Below, in pieces: positions 23,125-30,479 of a stretch of 35,584 nt of DNA; position 1 is the stretch's first letter; each line of letters starts with the position of its first letter. Position numbers and translations under genes: made by a program. Under the pieces are notes generated by a model. The model was not told the origin of the DNA. It saw only the letters and a program-made list of their open reading frames with translations, and made no database searches. Source of the DNA: JBDIBA01 sp039812705 (lineage in GTDB: Bacteria > Actinomycetota > Acidimicrobiia > Acidimicrobiales > JBBSGY01); contig JBDIBA010000021.1 in assembly GCA_039812705.1 (NCBI GenBank), positions 1 to 35,584 of the forward strand, in the 5' to 3' direction.

Positions 23125-23400
23125 ATGCCTGAATCCCCTTACAGTCGTGATGAAGTCTTCTCCATGGTGCAAAACCACCTGGCGGACATCTTGGAAATCG
23201 AGCCAGCAAAGGTGACCGAAGCTGCTTCGTTCAACGACGACCTTGACGCAGATTCACTCGCCTTGATTGAACTTGTCGAGTCTCTTGAGGGCGACCTGCG
23301 CGAGAAGGCTCCAGACTTTCGCATTGACGACGAAGATCTCGAAGAGCTTCGCACCGTGCGCGACGCAGTTGACTACGTGCACGTAAAACTGGGTTCATAA
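23125..23400 (+). CDS. acpP: Acyl carrier protein
   Basis: 91-residue acidic helical carrier of fatty acid synthesis. The 4'-phosphopantetheine attachment serine is in DLDADSLALIELVE (about residue 39); a Gly is more usual than Asp before ADSL. The sequence before it, LADILEIEPAKVTEAASFNDDL, is typical. The C-terminus is DEDLEELRTVRDAVDYV. ATG 23125 has TTGGAG 6 nt upstream; the in-frame GTG 23119 overlaps that site and is rejected. It lies between plsX and rnc, a common arrangement. Confidence 0.92.
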   Translation: MPESPYSRDEVFSMVQNHLADILEIEPAKVTEAASFNDDLDADSLALIELVESLEGDLREKAPDFRIDDEDLEELRTVRDAVDYVHVKLGS

Positions 23401-23410
23401 GCCTCGTTGA

Positions 23411-24166
23411 ATGACTGAAAGGGCGGCCGAGCAAGAAGAAGCAGAGAGCCTCGAGGCGTTCGGGCTGCGCATGGGCGTGGCACCCGAGGACACGCACTTG
23501 CTGGAGCTGGCCCTGTCACACCGCAGTTGGTGTTCAGAACACTCCGGGGCAAAGTCGAATGAGCGTCTGGAGTTTCTGGGCGACGCCGTTTTGGGTGTGA
23601 TCGTCACAGATCACATTTATCGCGACTATCCCGACCTTCCCGAGGGCGCGCTGGCAAAGATCCGCGCCGGTGTCGTAAGCACGTCCGCGCTTGCCGAAGT
23701 CGCCAGCGAGTTGCGACTGGGACCGCACCTAAAGCTCGGCAAGGGTGAAGACCGCGATGGCGGCCGCACCAAGCGTTCAATCCTTGCCGATGCTGTTGAA
23801 GCAATCATCGGGGCTGTCTATTTGAGTGGTGGCGCGCAGGCCGCGGAGGCATTGATCATGGACTTCATTGCCGATCGCATTGTCGATGCCGCCGAAGGTC
23901 CCGGTCTCGATGACTACAAGACGCGCCTTCAAGAACTCGCTGCCCAACAGCTTGAGTATTTGCCGGTTTACGAACTTGAAGACCACGGTCCCGAACATGC
24001 CAAGCGTTTCTTGGCGCGCGTCAGCATTGCCGGTGTCGAACATGGCGCGGGCGAAGGCAGCTCCAAGAAGCAAGCCGAGCAGGTTGCCGCGGAGATTGCA
24101 TGGAAGAAGCTGACTTCTGCCGGCGGCCTGCGTCCGGTTGGAATAGACGTCGAACCTTCAAGCTGA
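23411..24166 (+). CDS. rnc: Ribonuclease III
   Basis: Double-stranded-RNA endonuclease of rRNA and mRNA processing, 251 residues. The catalytic signature NERLEFLGDAVLGVIV is at about residues 49-64, and the second acidic site is in ADAVEAIIGAVYLSGG. The C-terminal double-stranded-RNA-binding domain (about 155-235) includes DYKTRLQELAAQQ and GEGSSKKQAEQVAAEIAWKKL. A 14-residue tail follows. It starts 10 bp after acpP, and its stop lies 1 bp before the mutM start, so these two are tightly coupled. Confidence 0.95.
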   Translation: MTERAAEQEEAESLEAFGLRMGVAPEDTHLLELALSHRSWCSEHSGAKSNERLEFLGDAVLGVIVTDHIYRDYPDLPEGALAKIRAGVVSTSALAEVASELRLGPHLKLGKGEDRDGGRTKRSILADAVEAIIGAVYLSGGAQAAEALIMDFIADRIVDAAEGPGLDDYKTRLQELAAQQLEYLPVYELEDHGPEHAKRFLARVSIAGVEHGAGEGSSKKQAEQVAAEIAWKKLTSAGGLRPVGIDVEPSS

Positions 24167-24167
24167 G

Positions 24168-24986
24168 GTGCCCGAGCTTCCCGAAGTTGAGACGGTTCGT
24201 CGCAACCTTGCCCAGTCGGTGCTCAAGAAATCCATTGAGCACGTTGATTTGTTTGGGCCTCGCACGGTTAGGCGTCACGATCCCGCAGTTGTCGTCAGCG
24301 TGTTGCAGGGTGCAGCTTTCGTTGAGGCGCGTCGTCACGGCAAATACCTCGGCCTTGATCTGGACAATGGCTTCAGCCTTGGTATGCATCTGCGCATGAG
24401 TGGCCAGTTGCGCGTTCATGGCCAAGGCGATCCCGTGGCGCCACACACTCACGCGCGCATTCATTTCGATGATGGAACCGAGCTGCGCTTTATCGATCCG
24501 CGCACTTTTGGCGAACTGTGGGTTTGTGACGTTGACGATGCGTTGTCGGACTCGCTCGGTCCCGATGCGCTTACCGCTTTGCCGACGCCCGATGAATTGC
24601 GCAATGCATTGATCGGTCGCCGTGTTGCAATCAAGACCCTGTTGCTCGACCAAAGCGTTCTTGCCGGCTTGGGAAACATCTATGCAGATGAAGTTCTTTG
24701 GCAGGCCCGAGTCAAGAACACCGCGCTGCCTTCGCAGCTGTCCAAGCCGGCATTCAAGCGATTAGTCGATGCCATTGAACTTGTCCTTGGCCGCGCCGTG
24801 AGCACCGGCGGCTCAACCCTTGCCGATGCGCAATACGTCGACGTGTTTGGAAACGCTGGTACCGCGCAGACTCATCACGCCGTTTACGCGCGAGAAGGCA
24901 AACCTTGTTTGAGGTGCGGAACGCCCATTGGTAGGCGAGTGGTGGGGGGAAGGTCGTCGTTCTCTTGCAGGCGCTGTCAGCGGTAA
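24168..24986 (+). CDS. mutM: Formamidopyrimidine-DNA glycosylase
   Basis: Removes oxidised purines such as 8-oxoguanine and nicks the abasic site, 272 residues. The GTG start gives MPELPEVETVRRNL, with Pro2 as catalytic amine and Glu3 beside it, which fixes the start. RRHGKYLGLDL contains the DNA-binding Lys. LDQSVLAGLGNIYADEVLW and STGGSTLADAQYVDVFG are typical. The C-terminal zinc finger is CLRCGTPIGRRVVGGRSSF followed by CRRC, with the conserved Arg. The start lies 1 bp after the rnc stop. Confidence 0.95.
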   Translation: MPELPEVETVRRNLAQSVLKKSIEHVDLFGPRTVRRHDPAVVVSVLQGAAFVEARRHGKYLGLDLDNGFSLGMHLRMSGQLRVHGQGDPVAPHTHARIHFDDGTELRFIDPRTFGELWVCDVDDALSDSLGPDALTALPTPDELRNALIGRRVAIKTLLLDQSVLAGLGNIYADEVLWQARVKNTALPSQLSKPAFKRLVDAIELVLGRAVSTGGSTLADAQYVDVFGNAGTAQTHHAVYAREGKPCLRCGTPIGRRVVGGRSSFSCRRCQR

Positions 24987-25071
24987 GGCCAAACTTCACA
25001 GCGGTTGAACGAAGGATCTGAGAAATTGTATCGGTATGCGTTGTGGTGATAACCAAGTCGCATGACGCAGT

Positions 25072-25254
25072 TTGGCTGATACAAAGTTCCTTGATCGCGA
25101 GTATGAGCGGGTCATTGATAACGCGTACAGCCGAATTGGTTCCGTGAGCATGTTCTACGGGATGAAGTTTGAAGACATTCAGCCTTCCAGCCTTGCCCCG
25201 AAAGAGTTTTCCAGCCCATGTTTTTCGACCAAAGCGGGACGAACCTTCTTCTGA
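25072..25254 (+). pseudogene. Possible 5' part of a frameshifted hypothetical gene
   Basis: A 60-codon frame starting at TTG 25072 reads ADTKFLDREYERVIDNAYSR and then GSVSMFYGMKFEDIQPSSL, which looks like protein. It runs into a stop at 25254, 37 bp inside the next open frame. The two frames differ by -1. If a base were missing or extra near 25218-25230 they would form one protein of about 240 residues. Alternatively these are two overlapping small genes, or this part is not coding. There is no ribosome binding site. Confidence 0.35.
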
Positions 25255-25799
25255 AGGCGGTCCCAAGCCTTTTGAGCCTTGAAGAATCTGCAGCACTCAA
25301 GAGCTCACGTGGAAGTGACTACTTGGGAAGCGTAATGGTGGAATCGGTCATTGCGTATTTCGCCGGCAAGTACTACGAGGAATCGCCGCGAATCGGTATG
25401 AGTCATTCGAGACCGGACGGCCAGATACGACCAGATGCTGATCTTGCCGAGCGCTTGTTTGCGCGTAGCGAGCAGCTTCAGTCCCGTCTCTATCAAGCAC
25501 TTGGCAAAGGTGCTGAGTTTGCAGCAGCTTCGCTCCGGTCCGAAGGCAAGCATGGAGTTAGCCGCCACTCGAGCACTCCTGCGCGACGCAGTCGATCTGC
25601 AGGGGAATGCGTCTTGCAGGGGCCTGCATCCGCCCAGCCTGTTGTGAGCGAGCCGTTGGTTGATATTGCGATGAGGGGCATGGTCGGTCGACGCAATGCC
25701 TGGCGCTTGTCAACTGAAGAGCGCGAAACGCCCGTTGTCGGTCCTCGCAACCCCGAGTCTCGCGCCTCCCATCCGGTGCAGGATTCCCTTTCTGGGTAG
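25218..25799 (+). CDS. Hypothetical protein (193 residues), perhaps the 3' part of a split gene
   Basis: I do not recognise a family. The first 100 residues look globular, with LLLKAVPSLLSLEESAAL, VMVESVIAYFAGKYYEESPR and helical LAERLFARSEQLQSRLYQALG. The last 90 residues are low-complexity, rich in Ser, Arg, Pro and Ala, and probably disordered. There is no signal peptide. The ATG at 25218 has only a weak AAAGAG at an unusual distance. It sits between mutM and smc, where other genes of the block are closely packed, so this insert of 860 bp looks like accessory content. No close resemblance to its neighbours is visible. Confidence 0.5.
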   Translation: MFFDQSGTNLLLKAVPSLLSLEESAALKSSRGSDYLGSVMVESVIAYFAGKYYEESPRIGMSHSRPDGQIRPDADLAERLFARSEQLQSRLYQALGKGAEFAAASLRSEGKHGVSRHSSTPARRSRSAGECVLQGPASAQPVVSEPLVDIAMRGMVGRRNAWRLSTEERETPVVGPRNPESRASHPVQDSLSG

Positions 25800-25829
25800 T
25801 GATGACCCCTTAATCCTTGGGATCGCGGG

Positions 25830-25846
25830 TACATTCGGCCACTAAA
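25830..25846 (+). promoter_or_regulatory. Putative -10 hexamer for smc
   Basis: TACATT (25830-25835) ends 10 nt before ATG 25846, leaving a leader of about 4 nt. No ribosome binding site is visible. Confidence 0.4.
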
Positions 25847-28800
25847 TGTTTGTTAAGAGCCTCACACTCAAGGGTTTTAAGTCTTTCGCGGAACCGGCAA
25901 CGCTTGACCTGCGTCCAGGGGTCAATGTTGTGGTCGGTCCGAATGGGTCTGGAAAGTCCAACGTCATAGATGCCGTGGCCTGGGTGCTTGGTGCCCAGGG
26001 TGCTCGCGCCTTGCGAGGCGGCAAGATGGAAGATGTCATTTTTGCCGGCACCGGCAAAAAGTCCGCCCTTGGCCGCGCTGAGGTTTCGCTAACAATCGAC
26101 AACTCCGATGGTCGTCTGCCGCTCGACTTCACCGAGGTCACCATCACCCGCACGCTGTTTCGCAGCGGCGAAAGCGAGTACGCCATCAATGGCGTTGGTT
26201 GCCGGCTGCTCGACATTCAAGAACTCTTGAGCGACTCTGGTGTCGGTCGTCAACAACACGTGATTGTCAGTCAGGGCAACCTCGACGCGGTCTTGTCGGC
26301 TCGTCCCGAAGAGCGCCGCGCAATCATTGAAGAGGCCGCCGGCGTGTTGAAGTTCCGCAAGCGGCGCGAGCGTTCGCAGCGACGTCTAATGGGCACGGAG
26401 TCCAATCTGGAACGCCTTGCCGACTTGTCGCGTGAAGTGCGTCAGCAGTTGCGTCCGCTCGAGAAGCAGGCAAACGCGGCTCGTCGCCACGACGAAGTTG
26501 CAAGCGAAGTGGAGGCCTTGCGCGTCTACAACGCGGGTCGTGACATTGCGCAGCTGCGTCAGCGTGAGCTGGCCGAGCGTGAAGGACTTTCTCACTTTGA
26601 GACCCGCAACGCCGACCTACGCGAGGCCATTGAGCAAGGTGCGCAGCAGGTTCGCGAGATCGATGCCGAGCTGGCAGCGCAGCCCGAAGATGATTCCAGC
26701 GAGTTGGTGGAACGTCTGGAGCGCCTGCATGCCCGTGTCATTGGTTCGCAGGGGATTGTTAATGAGCGTCGACGCTCGCTGCAGCGAGATCTCGATTCGG
26801 CGATCAGCGCAGATGTTGTTGCCCAGTTGGACTCCGACATTGCATTGGTGAAAACCGAGATGTCCGAAGTCGAAGTCGCGCGTGCTGAACTAACCCAGCC
26901 GCGCCAAGACATCGTTCAGGAAGACTCCGACCTCAAAACGCAATGGGCAAAGTTCGAGGAACAGTGGGGTGAGGGTCTGCCCGTCACCTCCAACGAAGCC
27001 GCGCAAGTACGCGGGCAGTTGTCGTCGATTGACAAGAACACAGAGGCTCTTCGTCGCGAACGTGACAACCGCGCAAACCGTTTGGCGCAGCTGCAATCAC
27101 AGCTGAGCGACGTTCAACAAAAATCAGATGCGGCTGCACAAGCCCACATGCAAGCCGAGGAAGCCCACGCAATGTTGGGTTCAACTGCCGAGGTCGCAAA
27201 CGCCAAACTTGAAGAGGTCAAGGAAGCCCACGAAGACTCATTGAGTGTGTGGCGCCAGGGCGAACACCGCTTGTCGGTAGCCAATGCGCGTTTCGAAACA
27301 CTGGCTTCCACGCTCGACGCAACGCGCGCTCAAGCCGGTTTGGAACGCCTTGACGAGTTGGACGGGGTCAAGGGAACGCTCCTTGACTTGGTTCAGATTG
27401 ATGAAGGTTTCGAAGCCGCATTCGAATCCGCCGTTGGTGAGGCGCTGGGTGCCGTCGTTGTCGAGTCTCCCGAAGTCGCGCGGGCAGCACTTGAACGACT
27501 TGGCAAGGACGACATTGGCGGCGCAGTCATTGCGTTGGGCAAGGCCGGCGAAGACATCAGTCACATTGATGACAAGTCGCTCATGCCTTTGCGCGGCCGC
27601 GTGCAGGGTGCAACGTCAGAGACGAACTCGTTGTTGGACCGCTTGTTGTGTTGTGCCGTCGTTGTTGATGAATCTGATGCCATTGACACGGCGTTGTCGT
27701 TCCCAGATCTTGTCGTTGTTACCAAGTCCGGCGATCGTTTCGCCCGAAGCGGTTGGCGCACTGGTCGCCACGGTTCGGGTGTAACTGCTGCATCGGTTGA
27801 TGAAGCCAGGTTGGTGCGCGACACCGCAACTGAAGAACTTGCGCGACTGGCAGCCGTCCTTGATGACGCGAAGACAAAGCTTGACGAGGCGTCAGCGCAC
27901 GAACGTGAAGCGACCGAAGCATTTCGTCAGAACGAAGACGTGTTGGCGCAGACCGCGCGCGATCAGCAGTCAATGGCATCGCGAATCGAAAACCTTGGCC
28001 ATGAAGTCGAGGGCGCGCAGAACAGCATTGCCGAAATCGAACGACGCATTTCGGGTGAAGAAACCGAAGCGGGCCAGCTGCGATTGCGACTGCCAGACCT
28101 TGAAGCCGGTGAGGCAACCGGCGCAGAACAGGCGCGCCTCTGGCGCGAAGCGCGTTCCGTGTTGGAAGAGCGCTCGCAGGCATTGCGCAAGGAGCGGGCT
28201 CGTATCGAGGTTTCTGAAAACTCACTAAACGAACGCCACGCGTTTCTCACGCGTCGGTCCGAAGCGTTGCAAACTCGTGCGGCCCAATACCGCCAAGAGA
28301 TCGCCGAAGCCGAAGCTCGTCGCGTTCGAATTGAAGGCGCGTTGCAAGTGCTGACACAAATGAGTGGTCGATTGGGCCAGCGTGGCGAAGAGGTTTCACA
28401 GTTGTTGTCCGCCACGCGCGTTCAGCGCGATTCGCGCCGCGAGTCTTTGTTGGCGCTGACAAAGCGCAGTGAATCTGCTCGCCGTCAAAAGTCCGAGGCG
28501 GAATCCGCGTTGATGCAATTGAGTGAACAACGCCAAAGCCACGAACTCCGCCTTGCCGAACTGGGCGTTCGCATTGAAGCAGTCCTCGAACTTCTTGCAA
28601 ACGAACTGCAGGTAAGTGAACAGGCAGCTGTCGACGCCGCTGCACCAGAGCTGCCAGATGGTGTGACGGCCAAGGCGCGCTTGGCCGCACTCGACAAGGA
28701 ACTAAAGGCAATGGGTCCCATCAACCCGTTGGCTCTCAGCGAGTTTGAAGAGGTCAAAGAGCGTCACGATTTTCTCGAATCTCAACTGAACGACGTGCAG

Positions 28801-29337
28801 AAGTCCCGCAAGGAATTGATGCGTGTCATTCGTGCGGTCGACGCCGAGATAAAAGACACCTTCATCGCTGCGTACCAAGACGTTGCCGAAAACTTCTCCA
28901 AGCTATTCGGAGTGCTTTTCCCAGGTGGCGCAGGAAACCTCAAGCTCACAGACCCCGATGACCCCTTGGAAACCGGTATCGAGATTGAAGCGCGCCCGAG
29001 TGGCAAGAACGTTCGCACGCTCTCGCTTTTGAGCGGTGGCGAGCGTTCGCTTGCTGCAATGGCGTTCCTCTTCGCGGTGTTCCGCTCGCGTCCGTCGCCG
29101 TTCTATTTGCTGGACGAGGTTGAAGCTCCGCTTGACGACATGAACCTGGACCGCTTCTTGAGTCTGATCGGCGAGTTCCGCTCAGAGGCTCAGCTAGTCA
29201 TCGTGTCTCACCAAAAGCGGACGATGGAAGTTGCCGACTGCCTCTACGGCGTCAGCATGCAAACAGGTGGTTCTTCAAAGGTGGTTAGTCAGCGGTTGGA
29301 CACAATCGATCTCCGCGATCAACCTCAGCCTGCCTAG
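25846..29337 (+). CDS. smc: Chromosome segregation protein SMC
   Basis: 1163-residue SMC ATPase that dimerises and organises the chromosome. The N-terminal head has LKGFKSFAEPATLDL and Walker A GPNGSGKSN (residues 31-39), with a Q-loop region VSQGNLDAVLSARPEERR. Long coiled coils (about 170-490 and 660-1000) flank a hinge (about 505-640, GTLLDLVQIDEGFEAAFE). The C-terminal head has the signature LSGGERSLAAMAFLFAV and Walker B FYLLDEVEAPLDD, then LVIVSHQKRTMEVAD. The length is typical. The scpA and scpB partners are not in the window. Its stop overlaps the stop of a short leftward frame. Confidence 0.96.
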   Translation: MFVKSLTLKGFKSFAEPATLDLRPGVNVVVGPNGSGKSNVIDAVAWVLGAQGARALRGGKMEDVIFAGTGKKSALGRAEVSLTIDNSDGRLPLDFTEVTITRTLFRSGESEYAINGVGCRLLDIQELLSDSGVGRQQHVIVSQGNLDAVLSARPEERRAIIEEAAGVLKFRKRRERSQRRLMGTESNLERLADLSREVRQQLRPLEKQANAARRHDEVASEVEALRVYNAGRDIAQLRQRELAEREGLSHFETRNADLREAIEQGAQQVREIDAELAAQPEDDSSELVERLERLHARVIGSQGIVNERRRSLQRDLDSAISADVVAQLDSDIALVKTEMSEVEVARAELTQPRQDIVQEDSDLKTQWAKFEEQWGEGLPVTSNEAAQVRGQLSSIDKNTEALRRERDNRANRLAQLQSQLSDVQQKSDAAAQAHMQAEEAHAMLGSTAEVANAKLEEVKEAHEDSLSVWRQGEHRLSVANARFETLASTLDATRAQAGLERLDELDGVKGTLLDLVQIDEGFEAAFESAVGEALGAVVVESPEVARAALERLGKDDIGGAVIALGKAGEDISHIDDKSLMPLRGRVQGATSETNSLLDRLLCCAVVVDESDAIDTALSFPDLVVVTKSGDRFARSGWRTGRHGSGVTAASVDEARLVRDTATEELARLAAVLDDAKTKLDEASAHEREATEAFRQNEDVLAQTARDQQSMASRIENLGHEVEGAQNSIAEIERRISGEETEAGQLRLRLPDLEAGEATGAEQARLWREARSVLEERSQALRKERARIEVSENSLNERHAFLTRRSEALQTRAAQYRQEIAEAEARRVRIEGALQVLTQMSGRLGQRGEEVSQLLSATRVQRDSRRESLLALTKRSESARRQKSEAESALMQLSEQRQSHELRLAELGVRIEAVLELLANELQVSEQAAVDAAAPELPDGVTAKARLAALDKELKAMGPINPLALSEFEEVKERHDFLESQLNDVQKSRKELMRVIRAVDAEIKDTFIAAYQDVAENFSKLFGVLFPGGAGNLKLTDPDDPLETGIEIEARPSGKNVRTLSLLSGGERSLAAMAFLFAVFRSRPSPFYLLDEVEAPLDDMNLDRFLSLIGEFRSEAQLVIVSHQKRTMEVADCLYGVSMQTGGSSKVVSQRLDTIDLRDQPQPA

Positions 29338-29585
29338 CGCTTAGCTAAGACCTTCTTCTTCTTTGCCAACCGTGGCGTCGGGACCGAATCCGTGGAATTC
29401 GGCCCAAAGGCAGTCGAGATTTCAAGTGATTCAGAGCCGCTGCCTGGCGAAGCTGGCAAAGCGATTGTTGCCGAGCTTGCGTTGACCTCGTTGAGACCAA
29501 CGGCCCCAACGGACGCAATCGCGGCTGCCACAAATATGCCTGCCACGCGTTTTAATAATCCTTGTGCTTGCAACGGTTCCTCCAT
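29334..29585 (-). CDS. Small exported protein candidate (83 residues)
   Basis: A leftward frame between smc and rpsD has features of a real gene. AAGGA lies about 3 nt before the ATG. The N-terminus has a basic start and a hydrophobic core, GLLKRVAGIFVAAAIASVGAVG, with a possible signal-peptidase site after EVNA. The mature part is short and Ser/Thr/Pro-rich and ends in a Lys-rich AKKKKVLAKR. It overlaps the smc stop codon by 4 bp, tail to tail. No family is recognised. A rightward frame over the same bases is less convincing. Confidence 0.5.
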   Translation of the reverse strand: MEEPLQAQGLLKRVAGIFVAAAIASVGAVGLNEVNASSATIALPASPGSGSESLEISTAFGPNSTDSVPTPRLAKKKKVLAKR

Positions 29586-29742
29586 GATCCTTGCTTTCGA
29601 TATCGGGCCGATTTTTGAGGGGCTTGAGCTGAATCGTTCAACTGAAGTTCGGTTTCTGTTCGCGCCAGATCAACTCCTGCGAGAACTCGACCAACTGGTC
29701 TGTCTTGTTGTGAAAGAATGAACGGCCGTTCGTCGAAATTCC

Positions 29743-29755
29743 AGGAGCTGTTTTG
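29743..29755 (+). promoter_or_regulatory. Ribosome binding site deciding the rpsD TTG start
   Basis: AGGAG (29743-29747) precedes TTG 29753 by 5 nt and sets the rare TTG as the start, which gives the conserved S4 N-terminus. The 167-nt stretch from 29586 to here contains no gene and may hold an rpsD leader; I see no clear S4-binding pseudoknot by eye. Confidence 0.6.
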
Positions 29756-30364
29756 CCCAACCAATCTCGTCCCAAGGTGCGCAAGAGCCGCGCGCTCGGT
29801 ATTGCGCTTACGCCCAAGGCCTCTAAGCACCTTGAAAAGCGCCCTTATCCGCCAGGTGAACACGGCCGTAACCGTCGTCAGCGTCCTTCCGACTACTCGG
29901 TTCGCCTCATGGAAAAGCAGCGTTTGCGTGCCCAGTACGACATCAGCGAAAAGCAGATGGCTCGCGCTTTTGCCGAGGCTCGTCGCAGCGAAGGCCGCAC
30001 CGGTGAAGTTCTCATCGCAAACCTTGAAATGCGTCTTGACGCCCTCGTGCTTCGTTCTGGCTTTGCCCGCACCATTTACCAGGCACGCCAGGCCGTCACC
30101 CACCACCACGTTTTGGTAGACGGCAAGCGTGTTGACCGCCCGTCTTACAAGGTCCGCATTGGCCAGGTCATTTCAATCGCCGAGAAGTCCAAGACCAAGA
30201 CCCCGTTTCAGATTGCTGCGTCGGGCGAGCACACAGAAGGCGCTCCCGCTTACCTAAACGTCAGCATCGAAAAGCTCGAGGCAACGCTTGTCAGCATCCC
30301 AGAGCGTGAAGCGGTTCCTGTCATCTGTAACGAACAGCTGGTCGTCGAGTTTTACGCTCGTTAG
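29753..30364 (+). CDS. rpsD: 30S ribosomal protein S4
   Basis: 203-residue small-subunit assembly protein. The N-terminal part SRALGIALTPKASKHLEKR and YPPGEHGRNRRQRPSDY precede a central helical region EKQRLRAQYDISEKQ, and the S4 RNA-binding domain has RLDALVLRSGFARTIYQARQ and HHVLVDGKRVDRPSYKV. There are no zinc-ligand cysteines at the N-terminus, so this is the C-minus type. The start is a TTG with AGGAG upstream. A strong terminator follows. In many actinobacteria rpsD is next to rpoA; here it is alone between smc and ftsY. Confidence 0.95.
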   Translation: MPNQSRPKVRKSRALGIALTPKASKHLEKRPYPPGEHGRNRRQRPSDYSVRLMEKQRLRAQYDISEKQMARAFAEARRSEGRTGEVLIANLEMRLDALVLRSGFARTIYQARQAVTHHHVLVDGKRVDRPSYKVRIGQVISIAEKSKTKTPFQIAASGEHTEGAPAYLNVSIEKLEATLVSIPEREAVPVICNEQLVVEFYAR

Positions 30365-30390
30365 TCCAGAACTAACCCAACGACGAACTC

Positions 30391-30421
30391 AAAAAAGCGG
30401 CCCTCCGGGGTCGCTTTTTTT
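30391..30421 (+). terminator. Strong intrinsic terminator after rpsD
   Basis: AAAAAAGCG and CGCTTTTTT pair around an inner CCC/GGG stem, followed by a run of T. It lies 27 bp after the rpsD stop and would work on both strands because of the A-run. It isolates rpsD from ftsY. Confidence 0.9.
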
Positions 30422-30464
30422 GTGGCTGGCTTGCAGGGCTGACCCCTAGGCGTGCCACAACCTT

Positions 30465-30479
30465 TAGGCTGAGGGGTAA
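30465..30479 (+). promoter_or_regulatory. Putative -10 hexamer for ftsY, likely leaderless
   Basis: TAGGCT (30465-30470) is followed by 8 nt and ATG 30479, in the short gap after the rpsD terminator. GAGGGG lies between, only 2 nt from the ATG, too close for a normal ribosome binding site. Confidence 0.4.

Noticed and set aside
25218..25254. Programmed -1 frameshift joining the two frames before smc
   Set aside because: The overlap contains a short T-run but no X-XXY-YYZ heptamer in the right phase and no clear downstream stimulator. Mutation or sequence error is more likely.
24754..25296. Leftward 180-codon open frame over the mutM end and the following gap
   Set aside because: Half of it is antisense to the conserved mutM zinc finger. 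The translation has no recognisable content or ribosome binding site.
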